Notes: generated from the letters alone by a model not told the origin. 64,000 nucleotides of DNA from Wenzhouxiangella sp042310355 (GCF_042310355.1 NZ_JBHJMR010000014.1:1-64000), one strand, 5' to 3'; shown: positions 1-10,400, counted from the first letter of the stretch. Made by a program: numbers and translations.

Positions 1-125
1 AAGCGCTTTTGCTTACTTTTGTCGCGAATGACAAAAGTGAGTCGCCGCAAGACCCCGCGAAGCGGGCCCGGGCGAAACAGATTTTGACGTGTCGAGGCCA
101 CCCGAACGTGCGGTGGCGCCAGCCC
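1..125 (+). repeat. Dispersed hairpin-bearing repeat, copy A (cut by window edge)
   Basis: This stretch resembles two later blocks of the window (about 53530-53750 reversed and 54040-54292 forward). Shared landmarks in order are an AAAGCGCTTTT-like start, an AAAAGTGAGTCGCCG / AAAAGGTACTCGCC block, a small GAA-loop hairpin, GGGCGAAAC, and TTGAC.TGTCGAGG. The hairpin is CCCGC-GAA-GCGGG at 54-66 here, but GCCTGC-GAA-GCAGGC in the other copies, so both arms changed together. The short reading frames across it look incidental. From about 126 to 234 I see only GC-rich sequence with no gene. Confidence 0.7.
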
Positions 126-234
126 ACCAAACGCTCCAGGCCGCGAAGCGCCCCGAGACCAAGGATCAGATCACCGAGTTGGGTTCACGTGTGAGGACGC
201 GGCCCAAGCGCCCCCGACGACCGGGCCGCGGACT

Positions 235-1131
235 TCAGTCGAACAACCACTCGAAGATCGCCATCCTCGCGAACACTCCCATCTTCACCTGATCGAGAAT
301 CAGCGAACGCTCGCCGTCGGCGACGGCGGCATCGATCTCCATACCGCGATTGATCGGGCCGGGGTGCATGACCAGGCAGCCGGCTTCGGCCGTTTCCAGG
401 TCGGTCTCCTTCAGACCCCAGTCGGCAAAGTAGCTCTCGCGATCAGGCCAGCCGGCGCGGTCCATGCGCTCGTGCTGGACGCGCAGCATCATCACCACGT
501 TCGCGCCGCGCACGGCGTCGGCAAGGTTTTCGTGCAGGCTCGCCGACGGCACGGGCGGCCTTGCCGGCAGCAGGGACCGAGGCCCGGCCAGGCGGATTTC
601 GGACACGCCCAGCCGCTGCCACAGGCGCAGGCCGGAACCTGCCACGCGCGAATGCCGGATATCGCCCACGACCGCGATCTTCAGCCCGGCCAGCTCGATG
701 CCGCGCGAGCGCAGGGTGGCCGCGTCCAGCAGGGCCTGGCTGGGATGGGCGTGGGTCCCGTCGCCGGCATTGACCAGGCGCAGGCCCGATACCGCCCCGG
801 CCAGTTGCCCGACCCGATGGCTTTCCGGGTGTCGCAGCACCACGCTATCGACGCCCATGGCGGTCAGCGTCGCCACGGTGTCTTCGAGGGTCTCGCCCTT
901 GGTCGCCGAGGATCGCTCGAGTTCGATATTGACCACGCGCATCCCGAGGCGGCCGGCGGCCAGCTCGAAGGACACCCGGGTGCGCGTGCTCGGCTCGTAG
1001 AACAGGTTGGCTATCGTCGCATCGACGGGATGGCCTTTTGCGCCGGCCGCCAGGGCACAGGCGCGATCGAGGATGCGATCGATATCGCCGTCGCCGAGGC
1101 TGTCGATGTCGAGCAGATGTCGATCGGTCAC
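235..1131 (-). CDS. pyrB: Aspartate carbamoyltransferase catalytic subunit
   Basis: PyrB condenses carbamoyl phosphate with L-aspartate, the committed step of pyrimidine synthesis, in the cytoplasm. The 298-residue product is close to the family length. The carbamoyl-phosphate loop PSTRTRVSFE is near residues 47-56, the SATKGE loop follows near 75, and the C-terminal HPGPINRGMEI signature is intact. It is the last gene of a minus-strand run gshB-tonB-algH-ruvX-pyrB and its ATG overlaps the ruvX stop by 4 bp, so translation is probably coupled. The pyrR gene found between ruvX and pyrB in Pseudomonas is absent here. Any inactive dihydroorotase partner (pyrC') would lie outside the window. Confidence 0.96.
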   Translation of the reverse strand: MTDRHLLDIDSLGDGDIDRILDRACALAAGAKGHPVDATIANLFYEPSTRTRVSFELAAGRLGMRVVNIELERSSATKGETLEDTVATLTAMGVDSVVLRHPESHRVGQLAGAVSGLRLVNAGDGTHAHPSQALLDAATLRSRGIELAGLKIAVVGDIRHSRVAGSGLRLWQRLGVSEIRLAGPRSLLPARPPVPSASLHENLADAVRGANVVMMLRVQHERMDRAGWPDRESYFADWGLKETDLETAEAGCLVMHPGPINRGMEIDAAVADGERSLILDQVKMGVFARMAIFEWLFD

Positions 1132-1565
1132 GGGTTCTCCCCCATCCAGGACTCCAGGATCAGGCAGGCGGCCACGCTGTCGAGCCGTTTCGCGTCGCTG
1201 CGCTTGGCCCGCCCCTGCTGGCGGCGATCGGCGTGGCGCTCGGCGGCGGCGTGCGAGGTCAGGCGCTCGTCCTGGAACCGGACATCGGCGCCGGGACGGC
1301 GCTCGGCCAGGCGGGCGGCGAATTCGCGCACCCGTCGACTCATGTCCGATTCACTGCCGTCACCGGCCAGCGGCAGGCCGACGACGATGGTCGCGGGGCG
1401 CCATTGGCGCAGGACTTCGTCGAGGCGGGTCATGAGCCCGTCGCTGTCGCGGTAGCGAATCGGCTCGAGCGGGCGCGCCGAACCGGTCAGTCGGTGTCCG
1501 ACCGCCAGACCCACGCTGCGCTTTCCGAAGTCAATACCCAGCAGCGCGGCAACCGCCTCAGGCAT
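1128..1565 (-). CDS. ruvX: RuvX/YqgF, putative pre-16S rRNA nuclease of the Holliday-junction resolvase fold
   Basis: This 145-residue RNase H-fold protein of the YqgF/RuvX family processes the 5' end of 16S rRNA in E. coli and was earlier predicted to be a Holliday-junction resolvase. The N-terminal GIDFGKRSVGLAVG carries the first catalytic Asp, VVGLPL and the DERLTS motif follow, and RSDAKRLDSVAACLIL holds the terminal acidic residues. It overlaps algH by 8 bp upstream and pyrB by 4 bp downstream. The algH-ruvX pair is conserved through gammaproteobacteria, which supports the call. Confidence 0.93.
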   Translation of the reverse strand: MPEAVAALLGIDFGKRSVGLAVGHRLTGSARPLEPIRYRDSDGLMTRLDEVLRQWRPATIVVGLPLAGDGSESDMSRRVREFAARLAERRPGADVRFQDERLTSHAAAERHADRRQQGRAKRSDAKRLDSVAACLILESWMGENP

Positions 1566-2112
1566 GCCCGCCGGCCGGCTGCAGGTTGGCCACGTCGATG
1601 CCCAGCCGCGCCACCGCGCCTTCCCAGCGCTGATCGACCGGCAGGTCGAAAATGACTTCGGCCGTCGCCATCACGTTCAGCCAGGCGTTGTCGCGCATTT
1701 CATCCTCGAGCTGCCCGGATTCCCAGCCGGCGTAGCCCAGCGCCACCAGGAACTTCCGCGGGCCCTCGCCGTGGGCGATGGCCTCGAGCACGTCGCGCGA
1801 GGTGGTCACGCAGATCCCCTCGCCGACGTCCACCGTCGCCTCCCAGCTGCGGTCGTTGCTGTGCAGCACGAAGCCGCGCTCGGGATGGACCGGGCCGCCG
1901 ACGTAGACCGGCAGACCGGCGATGCGCTCATCGTCGCACTCCAGGCCCAGCTGCTCGAGGACGTGCTCGAGCACGTACTCGGACTCGCGGTTGACGGTGA
2001 TGCCCAGCGCGCCCTCCTCGTTGTGCTGGCACAACAGGGTCACGCCGCGCATGAAGTTGGGATCTTCCATGCCGGGCATGGCGATAAGGAATTGATGCTC
2101 AAGATAGCTCAC
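1558..2112 (-). CDS. algH: AlgH/YqgE family protein (UPF0301)
   Basis: The 184-residue product belongs to the UPF0301/YqgE family. Its Pseudomonas member AlgH is linked to alginate regulation, but the biochemical function is unknown. Family landmarks are FLIAMPGMEDPNF at the N-terminus, GALGITVNR near residues 35-43, VYVGGPV, and GYAGWESGQLE with NAWL in the second half. No signal peptide or membrane segment is evident, so it is probably cytoplasmic. It overlaps ruvX by 8 bp and lies 51 bp after the tonB-like gene, in the same order as PA0404-PA0406 of P. aeruginosa. Confidence 0.92.
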   Translation of the reverse strand: MSYLEHQFLIAMPGMEDPNFMRGVTLLCQHNEEGALGITVNRESEYVLEHVLEQLGLECDDERIAGLPVYVGGPVHPERGFVLHSNDRSWEATVDVGEGICVTTSRDVLEAIAHGEGPRKFLVALGYAGWESGQLEDEMRDNAWLNVMATAEVIFDLPVDQRWEGAVARLGIDVANLQPAGGHA

Positions 2113-2163
2113 GGGTTCATTCTATCAGTGGACTCGTGAGCTGATATGGGGACGATCGCGCGC

Positions 2164-3033
2164 TCATCCACCGCGCAGCACGCCGGAGCTGGAAAACTGC
2201 CAGGTCCGGGTGATGGTCAGCACATCGACTTCGCGCAGGATCTCCTCGGGCAAGGGGGCAAAGGGGGAAGAAAGCCGCACGATGCGCACCGCCGCCTCGT
2301 CGAGCACGTCGTGGCCCGATGAGCGCAGCACGCGAATCCGGCCGATGCTGCCGTCCTCGAGCACGTCGACGCTGAGCACCAGGGCGCCGGCCAGGTTCTG
2401 GCGCCGCGCCCGCTCGGGGTAATTGAGGTTGCCGACCCGCTCGACCTTCGACACCCACGAACGCATGTAGCCGGCGTAGAGATGCTCGCGGGTGTTGGCG
2501 GAGACGAACTTGCGCCTGGGCCGCTCGGGGTAATCGGCCGCATCGCTGAGCCGCTCGGTGGAGGCACGGGCCATCGAGCGCGTCTGCTCCATCAGTTCGC
2601 TGGTGGAGACCTCGACCTGCTCGTCGACTTCGGTCTCTTCGCGGACCGGGCGCTCGGCATCGCTGTCTTCGACCTGCACGATCTCGTCGACCTGCTCGGG
2701 CTCTTCACGGTCGGCGGCATCGGCGGCCTCCTGCTCAATGGGGGCGACCTCTTCGACCCGGCTGGTCGCGACCGGCTCGGCCGGACGATCGACTTCTTCG
2801 GCCGTTCCGCCGCCGCGCTGCGTCGCCTGCGCCAGAAAGTCCGCCTCTTCCGGCGCCTCTTCCGTCGCCCACTCGACCAGGACCACATCCAGGCTGCTGG
2901 GTACGCTGTCGGGCTCGCGCCCGAGAAAATCGAAGTGGACAAGGCCGATCACGGCCGCGTGCAGCCCGACGGCCACGGCCGCGGCAATGGCCAGGGAGTC
3001 GCTACCGCGTGTCGCCGGGCGCGCTGCACTCAT
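2164..3033 (-). CDS. TonB-like energy transducer (TonB3 position)
   Basis: This 289-residue protein has the TonB plan: a short cytoplasmic N-terminus, one membrane anchor at about residues 13-33, a long periplasmic linker, and a TonB C-terminal domain from about residue 185 (AGYMRSWVSKVERVGNLNYP, then GALVLSVDVLEDGSI). The linker is rich in Glu, Asp and Val rather than the usual Pro-Lys, so it is strongly acidic. It lies between gshB and algH, exactly where P. aeruginosa has tonB3, a gene needed for type IV pilus twitching, and the pil-chp operon is divergently adjacent. A pilus-related role is therefore plausible but inferred. No exbB or exbD lies beside it. It overlaps gshB by 4 bp. Confidence 0.82.
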   Translation of the reverse strand: MSAARPATRGSDSLAIAAAVAVGLHAAVIGLVHFDFLGREPDSVPSSLDVVLVEWATEEAPEEADFLAQATQRGGGTAEEVDRPAEPVATSRVEEVAPIEQEAADAADREEPEQVDEIVQVEDSDAERPVREETEVDEQVEVSTSELMEQTRSMARASTERLSDAADYPERPRRKFVSANTREHLYAGYMRSWVSKVERVGNLNYPERARRQNLAGALVLSVDVLEDGSIGRIRVLRSSGHDVLDEAAVRIVRLSSPFAPLPEEILREVDVLTITRTWQFSSSGVLRGG

Positions 3034-3968
3034 GGATCGATCGCGTCGAACAGGTCACCGATGATGTTGATCCCGAACTGGGCGTCCAGTTCCCTGACGC
3101 AGGTCGGTGAGGTCACGTTGATCTCGGTCAGGCAGTCGCCAATGATGTCGAGACCCGCGAACTCGATGCCGTGTTCGAGCAGCACCGGGGCAACCGCCTC
3201 GGCGATGGCACGGTCGGCCGCGCCCAGCGGCCGGCCTTCGCCGCGCCCGCCGCGCGCCAGGTTGCCGCGAAAATCGTCCTGGCCCGGGATACGGGCCAGC
3301 AGCTTGTCGACCGGCTTGCCGTGAACGATCAGGACGCGCTTGTCGCCGTCGCTGATGGCCGGCAGGTACTCCTGCGCCATCGCCATGCGCCGGCCGCTGT
3401 CGGTCAACGTTTCAACGACGACGTTGAGATTGCGATCATCGCGATCGAGCAGAAAGATGCTCTTGCCGCCCATGCCGTCGAGCGGCTTGAGCACAGCCCG
3501 CCCCACCCGGCGGACGAATTCGCGCAGGCTGCCGGCGCTGGCGCTGACCAGGGTCGCCGGGATCAGCTCCGGGAAGCGGGCAATCGCCAGCTTCTCGTTG
3601 AAATCGCGCAGCGAGCGCGGGCGGTTGACGACCCTGGCCCCGGCGCGTTCGGCCTGTTCGAGCAGGTAGGTGGCGAACAGGTAGTTGTCGTCCACGGGCG
3701 GGTCGGCGCGCATCATCACCAGGTCGTCGGCACCCAGGGGGCGGTCAACCGTCTCGCCGGTTTCGAACCAGTCGTCGGCATCGTCACGCACGGTCACCGA
3801 TTGCATTCTCGCGCATGCCTGGGCGCCATCGAGATACAGATCGGTTTCGTCCAGGTACCACAGGCGATAGCCGCGACGCTGGCCTTCCAGCAGCATGGCA
3901 AAGCTGGTGTCCTTGACGACCTTGATGGCGGCGATGTCGTCCATGACCACGACGAGGTTCTTGCGCAT
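3030..3968 (-). CDS. gshB: Glutathione synthetase
   Basis: GshB is an ATP-grasp ligase joining gamma-glutamylcysteine and glycine in the last step of glutathione synthesis. The 312-residue length is typical. Recognisable elements are VVMDDIAAIKVVKDTSFAML at the N-terminus, the ATP-grasp segment VLKPLDGMGGKSIF near residue 165, QEYLPAISDGDKRVL near 200, and the C-terminal EINVTSPTCVREL. It heads the minus-strand operon running to pyrB and is divergent from pilG across a 187-bp region that must hold both promoters. The same divergent arrangement is found in Pseudomonas. Confidence 0.96.
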   Translation of the reverse strand: MRKNLVVVMDDIAAIKVVKDTSFAMLLEGQRRGYRLWYLDETDLYLDGAQACARMQSVTVRDDADDWFETGETVDRPLGADDLVMMRADPPVDDNYLFATYLLEQAERAGARVVNRPRSLRDFNEKLAIARFPELIPATLVSASAGSLREFVRRVGRAVLKPLDGMGGKSIFLLDRDDRNLNVVVETLTDSGRRMAMAQEYLPAISDGDKRVLIVHGKPVDKLLARIPGQDDFRGNLARGGRGEGRPLGAADRAIAEAVAPVLLEHGIEFAGLDIIGDCLTEINVTSPTCVRELDAQFGINIIGDLFDAIDP

Positions 3969-4155
3969 GCGGACTCCGTTGCGTCAGACTGGCTTGGGCC
4001 AGTGGCGTTGAATGCGGTCTGCCGAATCGGGAAACATCTGTATTCCCATGGACTTCTGTGACACAATTCTACTGGATTGGCAAATTCGGCGGAGATAGAC
4101 TAACCTAGGCCGTCACAGTCCTTGTGGTGTATCCGCCAGCAGCATCAGGTAGACA

Positions 4156-4587
4156 ATGAGTGCAGACCAGAACACGGATAGCGGGGCAGACGCAGTGGCC
4201 GATCTGAGCGGTCTCAAGATCATGCTGATCGACGACAGCCGGACGATCCGCCGCTCGGCCGAAACCATGCTGAGCAAGGAAGGCTGCGAGGTCATCACGG
4301 CCAATGACGGCTTTGAAGCCCTCGCCCTGATCCACAAGCACGAGCCCGATCTGATCTTCGTCGACATCATGATGCCGCGTCTGGACGGTTACCAGACCTG
4401 CGCCATCATCAAGAACAATGCGCGATTCAAGAACGTGCCGGTGGTCATGCTGACCAGCAAGGACGGCCTGTTCGACAAGGCGAGGGGACGCATTGTCGGA
4501 TCCGACCACTACCTGACCAAGCCATTTACGCGCGACGAGCTGCTCGCGGCCGTGCGCCAGCAGCGCGAACGGACCGAAGCGGCCTGA
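4156..4587 (+). CDS. pilG: PilG, type IV pilus response regulator
   Basis: This single-domain CheY-like receiver of 143 residues belongs to the Pil-Chp chemosensory system that controls type IV pili. The acidic pocket is in MLIDDSRTIRR, the phosphoacceptor Asp is in IFVDIMMPRLDG (about residue 74), the switch Thr is in VVMLTSKDG, and the Lys is in YLTKPF. The signature GYQTCAIIKNNARFK and the GLFDKARGRIVGSDHYLTKP stretch match PilG rather than PilH. It is the first gene of the plus-strand cluster and is followed two bases later by the pilI frame. A separate pilH is missing from the cluster. Confidence 0.93.
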   Translation: MSADQNTDSGADAVADLSGLKIMLIDDSRTIRRSAETMLSKEGCEVITANDGFEALALIHKHEPDLIFVDIMMPRLDGYQTCAIIKNNARFKNVPVVMLTSKDGLFDKARGRIVGSDHYLTKPFTRDELLAAVRQQRERTEAA

Positions 4588-4619
4588 CGGTGGCCGCGAG
4601 AGGAACTTCGAGAGGGACA

Positions 4620-5198
4620 ATGCAAGGGGATCAGCAATTCGCGACTGCAACCGAATCGGGCCGACCGCCGTTACTCGCGCGGCTGGCCGATTACGAGCGG
4701 CGCAGTCTCGATCACGATGTCGGCGAAGCCGCACGGCAGCAACAGATCAGCAACTGGGACGGCGTTGTATTCCGTCTCGGGGATTATTACCTGACCTGCC
4801 GGATCGACCAGGTCGAGGAAATCATCGCCTTCCCGCCCTTCACCCCCATTCCCGGCGCCAAGGACTGGCTGCTGGGGCTGGCCAACGTGCGCGGCAACCT
4901 GGCGCCGGTTTCCGACCTGGGCTGGTTCCTGTTCGGCAGCCGCACGCCGGTGACCAATCGCACGCGCTTGATCATCTCGCGCATGCAGGGACGACTGGCG
5001 GGGCTGGTCGTCGACGAGGTTTTCGGGCAGCGCCATTTCCATACCGACGACCTCAAGGACGAGGCCGACTGGAACGACACACCGCTGTCGGGCCTGGTGC
5101 AGCAGCAATTCGAAACCAGCGAAAGAAAATGGGGCGTACTCCGGGTCGATGAACTCCAGCGCAACCAGGCATTCATCAACGGCGCGCGGGAAGACTGA
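4620..5198 (+). CDS. pilI: PilI, CheW-like adaptor
   Basis: PilI couples the pilus chemoreceptor PilJ to the ChpA kinase. The protein is one CheW domain: VVFRLGDYYLTCRIDQVEEI near the N-terminus, PGAKDWLLGLANVRGNLAPV in the middle, and RLAGLVVDEVFGQRHF later. The frame is open from a GTG at 4590, but I place the start at ATG 4620, giving 192 residues, because a purine-rich AGAGGGA lies just before it and the upstream residues look non-homologous. A second GAGAGG at 4598-4603 leaves the exact start open. The gene follows pilG directly, and a 163-bp gap separates it from pilJ. Confidence 0.9.
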   Translation: MQGDQQFATATESGRPPLLARLADYERRSLDHDVGEAARQQQISNWDGVVFRLGDYYLTCRIDQVEEIIAFPPFTPIPGAKDWLLGLANVRGNLAPVSDLGWFLFGSRTPVTNRTRLIISRMQGRLAGLVVDEVFGQRHFHTDDLKDEADWNDTPLSGLVQQQFETSERKWGVLRVDELQRNQAFINGARED

Positions 5199-5299
5199 AA
5201 TCGCAAGGGACGGAACCAACAGTGCAAGATCATTCCGAAAACAACGCATGCTCGCGGCAACATGCCCGGGCGTCGACGACAACCACAGCAGATGGACAA

Positions 5300-5333
5300 G
5301 GCATCCGGTCGCACGGCCTGGCCGCCGGATGCC
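5300..5333 (+). other. Hairpin in the pilI-pilJ intergenic leader
   Basis: GGCATCCGG at 5300-5308 and CCGGATGCC at 5325-5333 form a perfect 9-bp stem with a 16-base loop, upstream of the strong pilJ ribosome site (GAGGTGAAGG at 5351-5360, ATG 5362). No T-run follows, so it is not a standard intrinsic terminator. It may act on mRNA processing or stability between pilI and pilJ; that is inference. Confidence 0.45.
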
Positions 5334-5361
5334 CCGAAGTATTCAACAATGAGGTGAAGGC

Positions 5362-7401
5362 ATGAGTAGCGTCGCGTCACAAACATCGCAGCAGCGACTT
5401 TCTCCCGCACAGGCACTGCTGTTCATCCTGCTGGTGGCCCTGCTGGGCCTGGTGGCCTACAACTTCTACCTGCTCAACCAGCGCAACGTGCAGGAAACGC
5501 AGTACCTGGGCTTGACGACCGAGATTCAGGTGCGCGCCCAGCAGCTGGCCAAGGCGTCCGGCGAGGCCGCCGTGGGTAACTTCGAGGCGTTCGACGAACT
5601 GGGCAGAACGCGCGACATCATTGACGAGTCGATCAATACCCTGCGCAATGGCGACCCCGACACCGGCCTGCCGCCGTCCCCGGACCGGGTCGACGCGCCG
5701 CTGTCGACGCTCGAGGAAATCTGGTCGGGCATCGACGCCAACGCCACCGCCATTCTCGATCGATCCGACCTGGTCGTGGAACTGGCCGAATCGGCGTCCG
5801 CGTTCTCGAGCAATATACCGCGACTGCAGGCCCAGGCCGACGAAGTCGTGCGCCGCATGATCGAAACCGGCGCGCCGTCGGTCCAGATCTACGTCGCCAG
5901 CCGCCAGCTGGCGCTGGCCGACCGCATGCTGCGCCGCGTCAATGACATCCTGGCCGGCGGTCAGGGTGCGATCACCGCCGCGGACGCCTTCAGCCGCGAT
6001 GCCAGCCTGTTCAACCGCGTGCTGGAGGGCTTGATCAACGGCGACGAGGAACTCGGCCTGCAGGCGGTGCGCAACAGCACCGTGATGGAAGCCCTGGCCG
6101 AAGTCGTTCCGATTTTTGAAGAAGTCCGCTACGACGTCGACACCATTCTCACCGCCTCGACCGACCTGTTCGAGGTCCGCGACGCCGCCGACGAGATCTT
6201 CCTCGACGCCGAAGACCTGACCGACCAGGCGCGCGACCTGGCCGACGACTACGCCAACCTGGGCGAAGGCGTCCTGTGGCCTTCGCTGATCGCCGGCCTG
6301 GCGATCGCCGCCGCCGCCCTGCTCATTCTGTTCCTGATCGGCGCCGGCGCCTACTTCCAGCAGCGCCGCGCGGCCAAGCAGACCGCCGAGGTCAACCAGC
6401 GCAACCAGGAAGCCATTCTGCGCCTGCTCGACGAAATGTCCTCGCTCGCCGATGGTGACCTGACCGTCCAGGCCACCGTGACCGAAGACGTCACGGGGGC
6501 CATCGCCGACTCGGTCAACTACGCCGTGGAGGCCCTTCGCGACCTCGTCTCCGGCGTCAACACGACGGCCCAGCAGGTGGCCGCCCAGGCGCAGGAAACC
6601 CGGGCGACGACCACGCAACTGGCCGAGGCCAGCGAGCACCAGGCCAAGGAAATTCGCTCGGCCACCGAAACGATCAACGAAATGGCCCAGAGCTTCGACG
6701 ACATGGCCAAGCGCTCGAGCGAATCGGCCGACGTCGCCCAGAACTCGGTCGAGATCGCCAACCGCGGTGCAGACATGGTGCGCCAGACGATCACTGGCAT
6801 GGACAGCATTCGCGACCAGATCCAGGAAACCTCCAAGCGAATCAAGCGCCTGGGCGAGTCCTCGCAGGAAATTGGCGACATCGTCGAACTGATTAACGGC
6901 ATTTCCGAGCAGACCAACGTGCTCGCCCTCAACGCCGCCATTCAGGCCGCTTCAGCCGGCGGCGCCGGCCGCGGCTTCGCGGTGGTTGCCGACGAAGTTC
7001 AGCGACTGGCCGAACGCGCCACCAACGCCACGCGTCGAATCGAGGCCCTGGTGCAAACCATTCAGGCCGACACCTCCGAAGCCGTCACCTCCATGGAGCA
7101 GACGACTTCCCAGGTGGTCTCCGGTGCACGACTGGCCGAGGACGCCGGTGAAGCCCTGGAATCGATCGAGAACGTGTCGAACGACCTCGCCGGCCTGATT
7201 GCCCAGATTTCCAAGCAGGCCCAGACGGAATCGAAGAACGCCACGCGCATCGCCGAGATGATGAACTCGATTCGCGATATTTCCATCCAGACGACGGAAG
7301 GTACCGGCCAGACCGCCAAATCGGTGGCCAACCTTGCCGAACTGGTGCGCGACCTGCGCGACTCGGTGGCCGACTTCAAGCTGCCTGAAGACGAGGAATG
7401 A
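5362..7401 (+). CDS. pilJ: PilJ, type IV pilus methyl-accepting chemotaxis protein
   Basis: This 679-residue inner-membrane chemoreceptor senses signals for the Pil-Chp pathway. Membrane segments lie at about residues 19-39 and 307-330, enclosing a large helical periplasmic sensor typical of PilJ. A HAMP-like region follows (about 355-400), then a long methyl-accepting coiled coil whose hairpin tip is at about 513-560 (GISEQTNVLALNAAIQAASA, then GGAGRGFAVVADEVQRLAER). The start is well supported by GAGGTGAAGG two bases before ATG. The family is normally modified by a CheR/CheB pair; neither pilK nor chpB is present in this locus. Confidence 0.95.
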   Translation: MSSVASQTSQQRLSPAQALLFILLVALLGLVAYNFYLLNQRNVQETQYLGLTTEIQVRAQQLAKASGEAAVGNFEAFDELGRTRDIIDESINTLRNGDPDTGLPPSPDRVDAPLSTLEEIWSGIDANATAILDRSDLVVELAESASAFSSNIPRLQAQADEVVRRMIETGAPSVQIYVASRQLALADRMLRRVNDILAGGQGAITAADAFSRDASLFNRVLEGLINGDEELGLQAVRNSTVMEALAEVVPIFEEVRYDVDTILTASTDLFEVRDAADEIFLDAEDLTDQARDLADDYANLGEGVLWPSLIAGLAIAAAALLILFLIGAGAYFQQRRAAKQTAEVNQRNQEAILRLLDEMSSLADGDLTVQATVTEDVTGAIADSVNYAVEALRDLVSGVNTTAQQVAAQAQETRATTTQLAEASEHQAKEIRSATETINEMAQSFDDMAKRSSESADVAQNSVEIANRGADMVRQTITGMDSIRDQIQETSKRIKRLGESSQEIGDIVELINGISEQTNVLALNAAIQAASAGGAGRGFAVVADEVQRLAERATNATRRIEALVQTIQADTSEAVTSMEQTTSQVVSGARLAEDAGEALESIENVSNDLAGLIAQISKQAQTESKNATRIAEMMNSIRDISIQTTEGTGQTAKSVANLAELVRDLRDSVADFKLPEDEE

Positions 7402-7493
7402 TCGAATGCCGACGGCGGGCGTCGCTGATGCCCGCCTGACGGCTACCGGAGACCGAATGCCATGCGTTGCAGCCCGCCAGACAACTTGCCGAA

Positions 7494-10400
7494 ATGAGCA
7501 GCTCGAGCACTAACCAGTCTCTGCAGTGGACCCGTCCGCTGATCGACGAACTCGGCCAGGAGATTCTCCAGGCCGTCGAGCGCTGGAGCGAGGGCGGCAC
7601 CGATCGCGACCCGGCCGATCTTGACGGCGCCATCGAGGCCTGCCGCCGAATCGCCGGCAGCCTGTCGGTGCTCGAGTTCGACAGCGGAGACCTCCTCGGC
7701 GAAGCCATGGCCGACGCCCTCGAAGCCGTGCGCAAGGACGATTTCGGGCGCGAGGAAGAGGCCCTGAACGCGCTGATGGAAGCCACGGCCACCCTGCCCG
7801 ACTACCTCGACTACCTCGAGAGCACCCAGCGTGACGCACCGCTGGTGCTGCTGCCGACCATCAACAACCTGCGCACGTCCATCGGCGCCAAGCCCCTGGA
7901 CGAGGCGGAATTCTTCCGGCCCTCCGTCGAACACGTCGAACTGCCCGAAGGTGACGCGACGGATTCGCCGGCTGAGCTGCGCCGCGCCTACCAGCAGGCC
8001 CTCGGGGCCTTTCTGGTCGACAACGACAACCAGGAGGCGCTCGACGCGCTGACGCGTATCGGCCTGGCCATGCGTGACGCCTCGGGGCTGCCCGATGCCG
8101 CCCGCCGCACCGGCTGGGCCGCTGCCGCCGTATCGGCCTCGCTCGCGGCCGGCGACCTCGAGGGCGGGCCGGCCGTAGCGCGCCTGTACGCGCGCCTAGA
8201 CGCCCTGCTCAAGCGCCTGACCGACGGCGATGCCGACATCGACGAGACGGCCGACGACCTCTGCCGCGCCTTTCTGTTCAACCTCGCGATCAACCGCCCC
8301 GGTAACGAAATCGCCACGCAGGCCTGGACCGCCTTCAGGCTCGACGAACACGCGCCGGAAGCAACTGGCCAGGCCCGCGCGTTCCTGGCCGGCAAGAACC
8401 GCGGCTTGTTCGCCGCCGTCACCCAGGCCGCGCGCGAGGATCTCGCCCAGATCAAGGACACGCTCGGCAGCCAGCTCGAGCACTCGGCCGATCCCGACCT
8501 GCTCGAGAAGCAAACCGAATTGCTCGGCTCGGTGGGCGAATCGCTCGCCATGCTCGGGCTGGAGAACCTGGCCGATCGCATTCGCGCCCAGGCCAGCCGC
8601 CTTTCCGAGATCGGGACCGATCCCGAGGACCCGGCCCTGCTTGCCGTCGCGCGCGAACTGCTGGTGGTCGAATCCCAGCTCGAGGAGAACATCAGCGTCA
8701 TCGAGGCTGAAAGCGGCCGCGACGACGAAGACAGCACGGGCACGCTGCTGCCGCCTTCCGAGTGGCGCCGCGTGCTCCGGCAGGTATTTCACGAGGCCGG
8801 GGAGGATCTCTCCCACGCCAAGAGCCTGCTCGACGCACTCAACCGGGGCAAGGCCGAGCCCGACGCCGCCGGCGAAGCGCGCGACATGCTCGATCGCATC
8901 GCCCACGTGCTCTACATGGCCGAGCTCGAGGACGGGGCCGCCATGCTGCTGGCGGCCACGCGTCTCATCCAGACTCGCCTCATCGACAGCGACGAGGCCC
9001 CGGAGTCCGAGCTCGAGACCCTCGCCGAAGCCCTGACCGTCTCGGAGTTCTACTTCGACGCCCAGACGCGGCTCGACGAGAAGGGCCGCAACTACTTCGC
9101 CAATACGCGCGAACGGCTACGCGAGCTGGGCTACTGGCCGGTGGCCCCGGAGCAGGACGCCGACCTCGCCGATACCGAGGCCGTACCGACCGAAACGCAG
9201 GTCGAAGACGAGACCGAGACGAGCGAAGAAGCGGACCTGGACGGGCTTCAATGGGACGGGGAGACGGCCGACGAGTCGTCCGGCCTGGAAATCGAAGCGG
9301 ATTTCGAGCCAGTCAGCGAGTTCGACTTCAGCGAGGAGCTGGACAGCGCTTCCGAGCAGGTCGAACCCGAACGGACGGACGACGAGGCAACGGAAGACGC
9401 AGCGACAGAAACGCACGCCGAAACACCGTTCGAAGAAGACAGCGAACAACCAGCCGAGGCGGACGCCGAAAGCGAGTCACCCGCGGCGGCGACTTCCGGG
9501 TCCGCCTTTGGCGACGACTTCGGCATGGACGATTTCGACATCGTCGAGATCTTCCTCGAAGAGTTCGACCAGGAACTCGACACGCTCAGGGAAATGCTGC
9601 CCAAGTGGCGCGAGGAACCCGACAACAACGATACGCTCACCACCATCCGACGCTCGTTCCATTCGCTCAAGGGCTCCGGAAGAATGGCGGGTGCGGAGGA
9701 AATCGGCGAGTTTTCCTGGCAGATCGAGAACCTGATGAACCGGGTGATCGAAGGGCAACTCGAGTCTGAACCCGGCGTCATCGACATGGTCGCCTCGGCA
9801 GTGGACATGCTGCCGAGCATGCGCGCGCGACTCAGCGGCGAAGGGGAGCAGCCCTACGACGCTTCCGCCTGCGCGGAGCTGGCCGAGAACGCTGAACAGG
9901 TGGCCGCCGGCGAGGCATCTCCCGCGGCCGCGGCAGCTGCCGCCACCAACGCCGAGCTCGAAGGCCTGGATCCGACCCTGATCGAGCTGATGGTCAAGGA
10001 ACTGTCGGAGAATCTCGAAACGCTCGACGACTGGGCAAAACAGGCCCAGGAAGCCGACATGCCGCAACCCGTGGACGATCGGCTGGTTCGAGCGGTTCAC
10101 ACCATGAAGGGCACCATGCGGCTGGCGCCCATCGGCAACGAGAACGATACCGCCCAGATATTCGAGCAATACCTCGAGGAGCTGGCTCACTCCGGTGACG
10201 CACCCGGCGATTCGGGCCTGAAGGCCATACTCGCCTGCCAGGAACTCTTCCACAAGCGGCTCGACCGCCTGCAGGGCGAAGCCGTCGACGACGGCGAGTT
10301 CGAGACTTCCGAGATGTCATCGGAGCTGCGACGCCTGCACGGCCTCGCCTACCGCGACCGAACCGAATCCACGCAGCCCCCGTCCGAACCCCCGGCCGGG

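Noticed and set aside
9..292. Two short open frames at the window start.
   Set aside because: They cover the dispersed repeat and the pyrB 3' end, and resemble no protein.
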